The notes beneath the pieces are model-generated. The model was not told where the DNA came from. It was given only the letters and a program-made list of their open reading frames with translations, and ran no database searches. Position numbers and translations under genes: made by a program. 64,000 nucleotides of DNA from an uncultured Eubacterium sp. (GTDB lineage: Bacteria; Bacillota; Clostridia; Lachnospirales; Lachnospiraceae), in contig USBB01000010.1 in NCBI GenBank assembly GCA_900552795.1, positions 1 through 64,000 on the forward strand, read 5' to 3'. Positions 16,559-25,302 of this stretch are shown piece by piece; within the stretch, counting starts at the first letter, position 1; each line of letters starts with the position of its first letter.

Positions 16559-17326
16559 ATGGCTGGTATTAATTTTTATAATGCAAATTCAATATCTGCG
16601 CTGTTTTCGTCATTGGGTAATAATAGCACCGGTGGTGTATCTGCGTTTGGCAGTATTGACTATTCTACATATGCAAGTATCAAGAGCGGTTCATACAGAA
16701 AACTGCTCAACGCATATTATGAAAGACAGGATAGTGTAAGCGGTTCGGAAAATGGTGTTTCAACTGATGAGACTGACAAGAGTTATAAGACGGAAAAGGC
16801 AAATGCAACAAGTGTAAGAGACAGTGCGGCATCAGTAAATGATGCGGTGGAAGCTCTTAATACAAGAGAACTGTGGAAGAAAAAGGAAGTTACCGATAAG
16901 GACGGAAACAAGTCATATGAATATGATAAGGATGCAATATACAAGGCTGTTTCTGATTTTGTAAAGGAATATAATGTTCTTGTTGACGGTGCCGGAGATT
17001 CATCGGATAACAGGGTCCTTCGTTCAGCACAGACTATGGTAGGATTTACAAAAGCCAATAAGAAAATACTGAATGATATCGGAATTTCAATAGGAAAAGA
17101 TAATAAGCTTTCAATTGATGAGAGTAAGTTTAAGAAATCTGATATGGTTGATGTAAAGTCAGCATTTTTCGGGGCAGGTTCATACGGTAAGAGTGCCGCC
17201 GGAAATGCGTCTATGATATATGGCTCGGCTGTTGCACAGCTTGCGCGCATGTCATCGACTAATATTTATGGACAGAATGGTTCGTTTAATTATATGACGG
17301 GTTCATATTATAACAGGTTTTTATAA
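16559..17326 (+). CDS. Protein with FliD C-terminal-like domain
   Basis: 255 residues, start at ATG 16559 behind AAGGAGG. The N-terminal half is Ser/Asn/Gly-rich and low in structure, with no signal peptide. Residues 115-245 resemble the C-terminal domain of the flagellar cap protein FliD: VSDFVKEYNVLVDG, then a LRSAQTMV segment, ILNDIGISIGKDNKLSIDE and a final helix. FliD proteins are normally 450 or more residues and lie in flagellar operons; neither holds here. It may be a secreted or surface relative that has lost the flagellar role. No other motility gene is in the window. Confidence 0.6.
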   Translation: MAGINFYNANSISALFSSLGNNSTGGVSAFGSIDYSTYASIKSGSYRKLLNAYYERQDSVSGSENGVSTDETDKSYKTEKANATSVRDSAASVNDAVEALNTRELWKKKEVTDKDGNKSYEYDKDAIYKAVSDFVKEYNVLVDGAGDSSDNRVLRSAQTMVGFTKANKKILNDIGISIGKDNKLSIDESKFKKSDMVDVKSAFFGAGSYGKSAAGNASMIYGSAVAQLARMSSTNIYGQNGSFNYMTGSYYNRFL

Positions 17327-17412
17327 AATGTATAAATAATAAATATTAATATTACTTATACAAATTAACATAAAGACATATATAAGAAAACATATACGAG
17401 AGGAACAGTATA

Positions 17413-17913
17413 ATGACATTACTTGAAACATGGAGAAATCTTGCATACGAGACAGAGATGAACAAAAATCAGGCTGCTGAATTCTGGGGCGGCTACTTTA
17501 ATCTTGAGAAAGGCATATATGAGCAGATTCTTGCAAATCCTGATGAACCTGTTACAGGTACAGTAAAGGAACTTGCAGAGAAATTCGGAGTTGAAGTTCT
17601 TATAATGACAGGATTTCTTGATGGAATTAATGAGAGCTTAAAGGAAGCTAATCCTATTGAAACTATGGACGAGGATACAAAGGTAAGTCTTGATTATGAC
17701 AAGGAAAAGCTTTATTATAATATGGTTGCAGCTAAGGCAGAGTGGCTCTATGAGCTTCCTCAGTGGGATGCACTTCTTGACGAACAGACAAGAAAGGAGC
17801 TTTACAAGAAGCAGAAGCTTTCAGGAACAATCATTAAGGATAAGAAAATCGGAAGAAATGAGCCTTGTCCATGCGGAAGCGGTAAGAAATATAAGAATTG
17901 CTGCGGCAGATAA
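17413..17913 (+). CDS. SEC-C motif protein
   Basis: 166 residues. The last 22 residues are a zinc-binding SEC-C motif, [16 protein letters not shown] (CxCx8CC), as found at the end of SecA. Residues 1-130 are helical and hold no catalytic motif that I can name; members of this group annotated YecA-like/DUF are of unknown role. The ribosome site is GAGAGGAACAG. A bidirectional terminator follows. Confidence 0.8.
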   Translation: MTLLETWRNLAYETEMNKNQAAEFWGGYFNLEKGIYEQILANPDEPVTGTVKELAEKFGVEVLIMTGFLDGINESLKEANPIETMDEDTKVSLDYDKEKLYYNMVAAKAEWLYELPQWDALLDEQTRKELYKKQKLSGTIIKDKKIGRNEPCPCGSGKKYKNCCGR

Positions 17914-17966
17914 TTGCAGAATGTTTTTAGGCAAGATGATTAACAATTAAATCAATTAATAACAAG

Positions 17967-17998
17967 ATGCCAGCACGGTTTAAATGCTGGCATTTTGT
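17967..17998. terminator. Bidirectional terminator between convergent genes
   Basis: A perfect 9-bp stem ATGCCAGCA/TGCTGGCAT with a nine-base loop, followed by TTTTGTTATTTT. It serves the SEC-C gene and is placed to shield the minus-strand gene at 17998-18609. Confidence 0.85.
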
Positions 17999-18609
17999 TA
18001 TTTTATCTCATCACGACGGATATAAATGTAAGTCACCAAAATTACGTTGGAAATCATGCCTGCAAATAAAAGCAGAGTGATTGTGATATAAAAAGGCAGG
18101 CAGTAATGGTATTGGCTTATCAAAATATCACTTGTGCTTTTTGAAAGTCCGGAATAGTTCCAGTTTAAATCAGAGGCCATGCTCTCAAGCAGAGGCTTTA
18201 AATTGTCGTCATTTTTTTTAAGTACAGCTAAAAATGAGACGTTATTTAATTTGGCAGGAGGAATGTCAGTAGCTTCTGAGAGATTTTTTGATTTAATATA
18301 GTTTTTGGAAATAAGGTAAATTGTGCATTGCTTTTCACTTAACGAATAATAATAGTATCCTTTTATATTGTTGTGGCTTGAAAAATTGTAACCGCTGTAA
18401 TATAGAGTGTCTGCGTGTATGTTTGCAAATCTATTGTTTGGGTTATAAAAGGAATCTATACTGACTTTGGAATCATGTACATCAGGATTAAAGCTTGAAT
18501 AAATTGAAAAATACAAGAATATAAAAAGCATGACTGCTGAAAATAGAATTGATACAATCAGTGCCTTTACGCAGCGTTTTTGTTTGAGTGTGGATAAGTT
18601 TAAATTCAC
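17998..18609 (-). CDS. Membrane protein of unknown function with two terminal helices
   Basis: 203 residues. One hydrophobic helix at about 18-38 and another at 172-195 flank a polar middle part of about 130 residues rich in Ser, Asn and Tyr, which probably lies outside the cell. The C-terminal tail IYIRRDEIK is basic. Start follows AGGAGGTT. I do not recognise the family with certainty. Confidence 0.6.
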   Translation of the reverse strand: MNLNLSTLKQKRCVKALIVSILFSAVMLFIFLYFSIYSSFNPDVHDSKVSIDSFYNPNNRFANIHADTLYYSGYNFSSHNNIKGYYYYSLSEKQCTIYLISKNYIKSKNLSEATDIPPAKLNNVSFLAVLKKNDDNLKPLLESMASDLNWNYSGLSKSTSDILISQYHYCLPFYITITLLLFAGMISNVILVTYIYIRRDEIK

Positions 18610-18779
18610 GGGGAACCTCCTGACACTTTAATCATAAATCAGTATAATTCAATTATTTTGTTAATTCAACACAAAAAATGTCAAAAACCGTGTTAATGAT
18701 TGCATTTTTTCTTAAATATTGTTAAATTATAAGGTGGCAATAAAATCATATATATGATATAAAGGAGAATGGACTGAGT

Positions 18780-19529
18780 ATGGAAGCATATACAGGATTT
18801 GCTTATGTTTACGATGAATATATGGATAATATACCATATGATGACTGGAGCAGATATTTGGTACAATTGCTTAAAGAACATAATGTTACGCAGGGAATGT
18901 CGGTTGCAGATTTAGGATGCGGTACCGGTACGGTGACAATGCTTCTTGATAAAGCGGGATATACATGTGTCGGTATAGATAATGCTGAGGAAATGCTTAC
19001 GATAGCTGCAGATAAAATGTACGAGAGCGGTCAGCAGATTGTCTACAGCCTGCAGGATATGAGAGATTTTGAATTGCCGTATGGTGCAGATGCAATGATA
19101 AGCATAGCTGATTCCATGAATTATATTACAAATACGGATGATTTGACAAAGGTATTTAAATGTGCAAAAAGAGGTCTTGTTGACGGAGGCGTGTTTATAT
19201 TTGATTTAAAAACAATACATTTTTTCAGGGATGTATTAAGTGACAACACATATGCTGAAAACAGGGATACTTCTGCATTTATATGGGATAATAGTTATGA
19301 TGAGGAAACTTGCAATAACCTTTATGATTTGGCAGTGTTTGTACAAAATGAGGATGGAACTTTTGATAGATTCGAGGAGAATCACTACCAGCATGGATTT
19401 GAGATAAGCGAAGTGATTGATGCTGCGGCTAATGCCGGACTTAAGGTTGTAAATGTATATGATGCGTTTACACATAATGAACCTGAAGAGGACAGTGAGA
19501 GACTTTATTACATTTTAAAGAAGGAATAA
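18780..19529 (+). CDS. Class I SAM-dependent methyltransferase
   Basis: 249 residues. The SAM-binding motif I is VADLGCGTGTVTMLL (about residues 42-56), followed by GIDNAEEML and MISIADSMNYI. An N-terminal YDEYMDNIPYDDW stretch is typical of the YqeM/DUF-type methyltransferases of Firmicutes. The substrate is unknown. The start follows AAAGGAGAATGGACTG. hslO begins 22 bases on, so the two are probably co-transcribed. Confidence 0.88.
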   Translation: MEAYTGFAYVYDEYMDNIPYDDWSRYLVQLLKEHNVTQGMSVADLGCGTGTVTMLLDKAGYTCVGIDNAEEMLTIAADKMYESGQQIVYSLQDMRDFELPYGADAMISIADSMNYITNTDDLTKVFKCAKRGLVDGGVFIFDLKTIHFFRDVLSDNTYAENRDTSAFIWDNSYDEETCNNLYDLAVFVQNEDGTFDRFEENHYQHGFEISEVIDAAANAGLKVVNVYDAFTHNEPEEDSERLYYILKKE

Positions 19530-19551
19530 ATTAACGGAGAGTGTAAATATA

Positions 19552-20433
19552 ATGAGTGATTATATAGTTAGAGCAATAGCGGCAAACGGGCAGATACGTG
19601 CATTTGCGGCGACAACTAAAAATCTGGTTGAGGAAGCAAAAAACAGACATAATACAAGTCCGATTGCAACGGTTGCGCTTGGGCGTCTGCTTACAGGCGG
19701 TGCAATGATGGGAACAATGATGAAAAACGATGCAGATATTGTCACGATTCAGATAAAAAGTGACGGTCCGATAGGTGCTATGACGGTTACGGCAGATGCA
19801 AAGGGACGTGTAAAGGGATTTGTAAAAAATCCGCAGGTAATGCTTCCTTTAAAGAACGGAAAGCTTGATGTGGCCGGTGCACTCGGTATAGGTGTTCTTA
19901 GTGTAATTAAGGATATTGGTTTAAAGGAACCATATGTAGGCGATACCATTCTTGTTACAAGTGAGATAGCTGATGACCTTACATACTATTTTGCGACAAG
20001 TGAGCAGGTACCGTCATCAGTAGGACTTGGCGTCCTTATGAATAAGGATAATACTGTTGAGCAGGCAGGAGGCTTTATTATTCAGCTTCTTCCGGGGGCA
20101 TCGGAGGAGACAGTTAATCTGCTTGAAAAAAGGATTGCAGAAGTAAAATCAGTTACAGATTTGCTTGAAAAGGGAATGACGCCGGAGCAGATTCTTGAAT
20201 TTATATTAAGAGACATGGATTTAAATATACTGGATAAGATTAATACACAGTTTTACTGCAACTGTTCAAAGGATAGAGTGAGCAAGGCTGTTATGAGTAC
20301 AGGGGCGGAGGAAATACAGCAGATGATAGATGATAATGAACCTATAGAGGTTAACTGCCATTTCTGCAACAGCCACTATACTTTTTCGGTAGAAGAGCTT
20401 AAAGAAATGTTAGAGGCTGTAAACAGAAAATAG
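19552..20433 (+). CDS. hslO: Hsp33 redox-regulated chaperone
   Basis: Hsp33 is a cytoplasmic holdase switched on when its zinc-bound cysteines are oxidised. The N-terminal core (1-225) and the C-terminal switch are both present. The four zinc cysteines are CNC near residue 237 and CHFC near 268. Length, 293 residues, is normal. For an anaerobe this gives protection during air exposure. It ends 15 bases from the convergent minus-strand gene. Confidence 0.96.
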   Translation: MSDYIVRAIAANGQIRAFAATTKNLVEEAKNRHNTSPIATVALGRLLTGGAMMGTMMKNDADIVTIQIKSDGPIGAMTVTADAKGRVKGFVKNPQVMLPLKNGKLDVAGALGIGVLSVIKDIGLKEPYVGDTILVTSEIADDLTYYFATSEQVPSSVGLGVLMNKDNTVEQAGGFIIQLLPGASEETVNLLEKRIAEVKSVTDLLEKGMTPEQILEFILRDMDLNILDKINTQFYCNCSKDRVSKAVMSTGAEEIQQMIDDNEPIEVNCHFCNSHYTFSVEELKEMLEAVNRK

Positions 20434-20448
20434 CATCTTAAGCTGAAA

Positions 20449-20643
20449 TTATAATGTTTTGTCGTAAGGCGGTTCGTCTTTGATATGAAAATCGTTGTCT
20501 GTATTTTCGTGATATTCCTGACGCTCACGCTCTTCGTCAGATTCATTTGAAACATTATGTTCCTGCGGATACATCATATTCGGGGGAATGAAGTTGAATA
20601 TACTGTCATTTACTCCGGAACTGTTAGAATTGTAGTTATCCAT
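20449..20643 (-). CDS. Small acidic hydrophilic protein of unknown function
   Basis: 64 residues with no hydrophobic helix, rich in Asn, Ser, Asp and Glu and ending DEPPYDKTL; probably disordered. A good AAAGGAAG site lies before the start at 20643. It diverges from aroK and converges on hslO. I do not recognise the family. Confidence 0.6.
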   Translation of the reverse strand: MDNYNSNSSGVNDSIFNFIPPNMMYPQEHNVSNESDEERERQEYHENTDNDFHIKDEPPYDKTL

Positions 20644-20725
20644 AACAATACTTCCTTTCTTTATAAGTTCATTGATATTATCTGCAAAACTAATAAATTA
20701 ATTCATTACAGTGGGGATAAACAGT

Positions 20726-21238
20726 ATGAGGAATATTATTTTAATAGGTATGCCGGGAAGCGGAAAAAGTACAGTCGGAGTAGTTTTGGCAAAAAAACTC
20801 GGATATAAATTTATTGACTCTGATTTGATTATACAGGAAAAATACAATGCCACGCTTGAAAGACTCATTGAAAAATATGGAGATGCAGGTTTTATTAAGC
20901 TTGAAAATGATGTTAATGCAGCAATTGATGTAAAGAAAACTGTTATTGCGACGGGTGGCAGTGCTGTTTATGGGCAGCAGGCGATGGAGCATTTTAAAGA
21001 AATAGGTACGGTTATTTATCTTGATGTTTCAAAGGAGGAGCTTGAGGAGCGTCTTGGCAGCCTTAAAGAGCGAGGAGTTGTCTCTAATGGCAAAACAACA
21101 ATAGAGGAAATATTTGAAGACAGAAGAAATCTTTATAAAAAATACGCTGATATGACAATCAATTTAAATAACAAGGTTTTAAGGGAATCTGTTGAGGAAA
21201 TATACGACCTTGTAGTTAATAAGGATAACAATTATTGA
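20726..21238 (+). CDS. aroK: Shikimate kinase
   Basis: AroK phosphorylates shikimate in the chorismate pathway. The P-loop is GMPGSGKST (residues 9-17), the shikimate-binding Asp is in FIDSDLII, and the lid/adenine-binding arginine is in RRNLYKKYAD. The usual GGG shikimate loop reads ATGGSAV here. The start at ATG 20726 is chosen because homologues begin MRNIILIGMPG; an in-frame GTG at 20711 is less likely. Length is 170 residues. The downstream leader leads into glnS. Confidence 0.92.
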   Translation: MRNIILIGMPGSGKSTVGVVLAKKLGYKFIDSDLIIQEKYNATLERLIEKYGDAGFIKLENDVNAAIDVKKTVIATGGSAVYGQQAMEHFKEIGTVIYLDVSKEELEERLGSLKERGVVSNGKTTIEEIFEDRRNLYKKYADMTINLNNKVLRESVEEIYDLVVNKDNNY

Positions 21239-21410
21239 AACATTTTGCGAAATCATGGTATAATGTACGCGAACACAATGAGCCAAGCGGCTGCGTAGCA
21301 GACATTTGGCGAATGTGCGCGAACCATGATGAAACGCAGTGAAATCATGGTATAATGATTGCACAACGTGCAATCCAAGGTGCAAGGCACCTTGTGCCGC
21401 TAAAGCGGCA
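21235..21410 (+). promoter_or_regulatory. glnS leader: two promoters and three tandem small hairpins
   Basis: Promoter 1 is TTGAAA (21235-21240), 18 bases, TATAAT (21259-21264). The 17-bp block GAAATCATGGTATAATG around its -10 occurs again at 21341-21357, giving a second extended -10. Directly after it lie three perfect 7-bp stems with loops of two or three bases: ATTGCAC/GTGCAAT (21358-21374), AAGGTGC/GCACCTT (21377-21393) and TGCCGCT/AGCGGCA (21395-21410). ACCATGAT and ATCATGGT (21323-21330, 21344-21351) form another dyad. No T-box is seen. Confidence 0.6.
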
Positions 21411-21455
21411 ATTATACCTGCAACCCAAGGTACAATTCAGGAGGTTAATATTAAT

Positions 21456-23114
21456 ATGGAAAATGCAGCTGTTTCAAAGAATTTTATTGAACAGATAATT
21501 GATAACGATATAAAAGAAGGTCGCTGTAAAAAGGTGATTACAAGATTTCCGCCGGAACCAAACGGATATCTTCACATAGGACATGCAAAGTCAATACTTC
21601 TTAATTATGGTCTTGCTAAAGAATATGACGGACAATTTAATATGAGATTTGATGATACAAATCCTACAAAAGAAAAGGAAGAGTTTGTTGATTCTATAAA
21701 GAGTGATATTGAATGGCTTGGTGCAAAGTGGGATGGAGATGTACTTTTTGCATCAGGATATTTTGAAAAAATGTATGAGGCTGCTGTTAAGCTTATAAAA
21801 AAGGGAAAGGCATATGTGTGTGACCTTACTCCTGAACAGATACGTGAGTACAGGGGAACTCTTACTGAGCCTGGAAAGGACAGCCCATACAGAAACAGAA
21901 GTGTTGAAGAAAACCTTGAGCTTTTTGAGAATATGAAAAACGGTCTTTATAAGGATGGAGAAAAGGTTCTTAGGGCAAAGATAGATATGTCATCACCTAA
22001 TATTAACATGAGAGATCCTATTATTTACAGAGTGGCTCATATTACACATCACAGGACAGGTGATACATGGTGTATTTATCCTATGTATGATTTTGCTCAT
22101 CCTATCGAGGATGCCATAGAGGGAATAACACATTCTATATGTACATTGGAGTTTGAGGATCACAGACCTTTGTATGATTGGGTTGTACGTGAACTTGAGT
22201 ATGAAAATCCTCCGAAGCAGATAGAGTTTGCGAAGCTTTATTTGAATAATGTGGTTACAGGAAAAAGATATATTAAAAAGTTAGTTGAAGATGGAATTGT
22301 TGACGGCTGGGATGATCCTCGCCTTGTGTCAATTGCGGCTTTAAGAAGAAGAGGCTTTACCCCTGAGTCCATAAAGATGTTTGTCGATCTTGTCGGGGTT
22401 ACAAAAAGTCAGGGTTCTGTTGAATATCCTATGCTTGAGTACTGTATACGTGAGGATTTGAAGCCTAAGGCGAAAAGAATGATGGCAGTTATTAATCCGG
22501 TTAAGCTTATAATTGACAATTATCCTGAAGGACAGACAGAGTATATGGAAGTACCTAATAATCAGGAAAATCCTGAGCTTGGTACAAGAAAAGTTCCTTT
22601 TACTCGTGAGCTGTATATTGAGAGAGAAGATTTTATGGAGGAGCCGCCTAAGAAATATTTCAGGCTTTTCCCTGGTAATGAAGTGCGTCTTATGAATGCA
22701 TATTTTGTTAAATGTGTCGATTACAAAAAGGACGAGAACGGTAATGTAACAGAAATTCATTGTACTTATGATCCGGCTACAAGAGGCGGCAATTTTACTG
22801 AAAGAAAAGTAAAGGGTACGATTCACTGGGTATCTGCTACAGAAGGGGCAGAAGTAAAGGTTCGTCTCTATGAAAATATAATTGATGAGGAAAAAGGCGT
22901 TTATAACGAGGAGGACGGAAGTCTGAATCTTAATCCTGATTCACTTAAGGTTATTGATAATTGTTATGTGGAACCTGCGCTTCTTGAGGCTTCAAAAGAA
23001 GATAAGTTCCAGTTTGTAAGAAATGGATATTTTTGTGCGGATTTAAAGGATTCTGTTCAAGGAAAACCTGTGTTTAACAGAATAGTTTCGCTTAAAAGTT
23101 CATTTAAGTTTTAA
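21456..23114 (+). CDS. glnS: Glutaminyl-tRNA synthetase
   Basis: Class I synthetase that charges tRNA-Gln. [20 protein letters not shown] (residues 31-50) carries the HIGH motif in the GlnRS-specific form; the KMSKS-equivalent is [13 protein letters not shown] near residue 265. The C-terminal half forms the two beta-barrels that read the anticodon. Length is 552 residues. The start at ATG 21456 follows AGGAGG; the frame stays open upstream through the hairpin leader, which has no homology. GlnRS in a clostridium implies direct charging rather than only the amidotransferase route. Confidence 0.96.
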   Translation: MENAAVSKNFIEQIIDNDIKEGRCKKVITRFPPEPNGYLHIGHAKSILLNYGLAKEYDGQFNMRFDDTNPTKEKEEFVDSIKSDIEWLGAKWDGDVLFASGYFEKMYEAAVKLIKKGKAYVCDLTPEQIREYRGTLTEPGKDSPYRNRSVEENLELFENMKNGLYKDGEKVLRAKIDMSSPNINMRDPIIYRVAHITHHRTGDTWCIYPMYDFAHPIEDAIEGITHSICTLEFEDHRPLYDWVVRELEYENPPKQIEFAKLYLNNVVTGKRYIKKLVEDGIVDGWDDPRLVSIAALRRRGFTPESIKMFVDLVGVTKSQGSVEYPMLEYCIREDLKPKAKRMMAVINPVKLIIDNYPEGQTEYMEVPNNQENPELGTRKVPFTRELYIEREDFMEEPPKKYFRLFPGNEVRLMNAYFVKCVDYKKDENGNVTEIHCTYDPATRGGNFTERKVKGTIHWVSATEGAEVKVRLYENIIDEEKGVYNEEDGSLNLNPDSLKVIDNCYVEPALLEASKEDKFQFVRNGYFCADLKDSVQGKPVFNRIVSLKSSFKF

Positions 23115-23131
23115 CATATAGGGAGATAAGC

Positions 23132-23198
23132 GTGAAAGAATTTATTAATTCTTTCACCCACAAGTTTGTGTCTGCACATTGTTTGACAGCAAACTTGT
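23132..23198 (+). other. Two hairpins before the DUF2225 gene
   Basis: A perfect 10-bp stem GTGAAAGAAT/ATTCTTTCAC with a six-base loop (23132-23157) is followed by a 9-bp dyad ACAAGTTTG/CAAACTTGT (23160-23168, 23190-23198). Neither ends in a T run, so they are leader or operator structures rather than terminators. Confidence 0.5.
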
Positions 23199-23232
23199 TA
23201 TGCGCAAAAAGCAGCGCAGAAATGAGGTGAAA

Positions 23233-23973
23233 ATGGCTGTTATGCAGGAAGAAAGTGCATATATATTTGAGAAAAAAATGGAATGTCCTATATGTTTCAA
23301 AGAATTTTCAGCGAAACAGGTAAAAACAGGAAAAGCACGTTTCATTGGTACAGATGATGATTTAAGACCAATACATTCAGGTGTTGATACGGTAAAGTAT
23401 GATGTATTGTTTTGTCCTTTATGCGGCTATGCGGCTGTTTCAAGAGAATTCACAAATATTACGTCAAGGCAGAGAAAAAATATACTTGAAGGTATTGCTA
23501 ATAAGTTTGTCGGAGTCGAGAATCCTGAAGGGGCTTATAGTTATGATGATGCCATTTACAGATATAAGATGGCAATACTTACTGCTATGGTTAAACCGTC
23601 AAAGCTTAGTGAAGGAGCATATCTTGCATTAAAGTTAAGCTGGCTTTACAGAGGAGCTTTGGAGGAGCTAAAGGAGCAGGAAGAACCAAGCAGCAAGTAT
23701 TTAAGAGCATACAGCATGGGAGAGGCATATTACAAAAAGGAGGCTTATAATGGTTTTACAAAAGCTATAGCAAGCGAAATGCCTCCTATATGCGGAATGG
23801 ATGAAAATACACTCAATTATCTTATGTCGGTGCTCGCATATCAGTGTGAAGATTTTGATAATTCGCAAAGATTTGCATATGCTGTGTTAGGCTCGCTCGG
23901 AGCAAGTGAAAAAATAAAAAACAAAGTAAGAGAACTTGTTGAAAAATTAAAAGAGTTTAAGAATGAAAAATAA
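23233..23973 (+). CDS. DUF2225 protein with zinc-ribbon-like cysteines
   Basis: 246 residues; start at ATG 23233 behind GAGGTGA. The N-terminal region has paired cysteines, CPICFKEFS (about residue 20) and CPLCGYAA (about residue 62), a likely zinc site. The rest is helical with TPR-like character (YRYKMAILTAMV, AYLALKLSWLYR, KYLRAYSMGEAYYKK). This is the DUF2225 family, widespread in clostridia and of unknown role. Confidence 0.85.
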   Translation: MAVMQEESAYIFEKKMECPICFKEFSAKQVKTGKARFIGTDDDLRPIHSGVDTVKYDVLFCPLCGYAAVSREFTNITSRQRKNILEGIANKFVGVENPEGAYSYDDAIYRYKMAILTAMVKPSKLSEGAYLALKLSWLYRGALEELKEQEEPSSKYLRAYSMGEAYYKKEAYNGFTKAIASEMPPICGMDENTLNYLMSVLAYQCEDFDNSQRFAYAVLGSLGASEKIKNKVRELVEKLKEFKNEK

Positions 23974-24051
23974 GCAGTCTGTATGTTTTTAAAGTTGAAA
24001 AAATGTGTGATTTAATGCAGAACAAAATGTATATGTAAAGTAACTGCCGGT

Positions 24052-24080
24052 TGACAATGCGGCGTATGAATGGTAAGATG
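24052..24080 (+). promoter_or_regulatory. Promoter of the cold-shock gene
   Basis: TTGACA (24052-24057), a 17-base spacer and TAAGAT (24075-24080) precede a 5' untranslated region of about 50 bases. Confidence 0.65.
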
Positions 24081-24135
24081 TGTAGAGTGTTTTATTTAAA
24101 CAAAACACCACATATTTTATCGGAGGTACTTGATA

Positions 24136-24333
24136 ATGAAAGGTACAGTTAAGTGGTTTAACAATCAGAAAGGTTACGGTTTCATCAGTGATGAACAGGG
24201 TAATGAGGTTTTTGTACATTACTCAGGACTCAACATGGAAGGATTTAAATCTTTAGAAGAAGGCGCTGCAGTTGAGTTTGATGTGACAGAGGGAGCTAAG
24301 GGCCCACAGGCTGTTAACGTAACAAAGTTATAA
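24136..24333 (+). CDS. csp: Cold-shock protein
   Basis: 65-residue single-stranded nucleic-acid-binding protein of the CspA/CspB family. The RNA-binding motifs KGYGFI (RNP1) and VFVHY (RNP2) are intact. Start at ATG 24136, behind CGGAGG, gives the usual MKGTVKWFN beginning. It acts as an RNA chaperone. It has its own promoter and is a single-gene unit. Confidence 0.96.
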   Translation: MKGTVKWFNNQKGYGFISDEQGNEVFVHYSGLNMEGFKSLEEGAAVEFDVTEGAKGPQAVNVTKL

Positions 24334-24415
24334 TCTGATTGACAGTGTGCCTTTTTTAATATACACTTTTGGCTATTGAAAAGATATATTGTTGCACAAT
24401 CAAGATTATGAGGGG

Positions 24416-24445
24416 AGCAGATGCTTATTATGGCATCTGCTTTCG
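24416..24445 (+). terminator. Intrinsic terminator after csp
   Basis: AGCAGATGC pairs with GCATCTGCT around an eight-base loop, followed by TTCGTTATTTT. Confidence 0.75.
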
Positions 24446-24480
24446 TTATTTTGGATTGGTTTTTGTTAATGGAGGTTTGA

Positions 24481-25302
24481 ATGGAAAATTTTGATTTATC
24501 AATGACATTGCCGTCAGGTGTCGAGACCATGGTTGCAGCGGGTGGCATACTGTTGCTGTCAGTTATTATAGTAATGATTATTGTCTTAAAAAAGCGTTGG
24601 CATGGTCATTTTATGCCGCTGTTTCTTGGAATGGTATCATATTTAATATTTGGTTTTGTATGTACTAATTTGTTTACAACGTTGCTTTCGTTAATTCCGA
24701 GTGTTGAAGCTGCATTTACCTATAATCCGACAGCGTTATCCATTATACAGTGTCTGTTTGCAACATGTTTCGGTCTTGTCGGAAGATTTATAACAGTTAA
24801 TATGCTTCTGGAAAGATATGAGACAAAAGGTGATTTATATATGGCAGGAGTAGGTTACGGATTAGGAGATGCTGTTCTGTTTGGTATAACTACAGTGTCA
24901 TATTATGTGTGGTGCCTCGGAATCAGGACAGAGGGACTTGCGACAGTGCTTACAGAGGTTCCGCAGGAACAGGTATCACAGATATATGAATCAATATTGA
25001 TTTTATTTAAGGCGCCGACATTTTTATGGCTGTTGTTAGGTGTTAATGCAATACTTGATTTATTGCTGCAGTTTGCGTTTGTAAATGTTATGTTTGGTAT
25101 TGTTAAGAAAAATCTTCCTAAATATTGGTATGGTATTATAGCAGCTCTTTCATTTGCCGCATTAATTGTGTTCCAGGTATTTGATGAGGCTTCTGTTTTA
25201 TCTGTATCAATAGCAGCAGCAGTAAAACTTGTCATATTCGGCGTTGCGATGTATTATATGGTTAGTGTTGCGTTTAAGGAGATAAAATATAGTGAGGACT
25301 AA
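24481..25302 (+). CDS. YhfC-family membrane protein lacking the usual catalytic residues
   Basis: 273 residues with about seven hydrophobic segments. The order of segments and the VGRFITVNMLLERYETKG / MAGVGYGLGDAVLFG stretch match the YhfC family (putative glutamic-type intramembrane proteases), where the second part normally reads GLGHGGIEA. Here His and Glu of that motif are replaced (GYGLGDAV), so proteolysis is unlikely. Its end overlaps the start of a P-type ATPase gene by 11 bases, which suggests the two proteins work together, perhaps as an ATPase partner or regulator. Confidence 0.65.
   Translation: MENFDLSMTLPSGVETMVAAGGILLLSVIIVMIIVLKKRWHGHFMPLFLGMVSYLIFGFVCTNLFTTLLSLIPSVEAAFTYNPTALSIIQCLFATCFGLVGRFITVNMLLERYETKGDLYMAGVGYGLGDAVLFGITTVSYYVWCLGIRTEGLATVLTEVPQEQVSQIYESILILFKAPTFLWLLLGVNAILDLLLQFAFVNVMFGIVKKNLPKYWYGIIAALSFAALIVFQVFDEASVLSVSIAAAVKLVIFGVAMYYMVSVAFKEIKYSED

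Noticed and set aside
16783..17250. 155-residue minus-strand frame
   Set aside because: It lies wholly within the FliD-like gene, has no ribosome site and mirrors its codon use.
21339..21455. Longer N terminus of GlnRS
   Set aside because: The extension is the translation of the hairpin leader; the clear ribosome site and homology place the start at 21456.
22341..22826. 161-residue minus-strand frame
   Set aside because: It lies within glnS, a well-conserved gene, and has no recognisable protein features.
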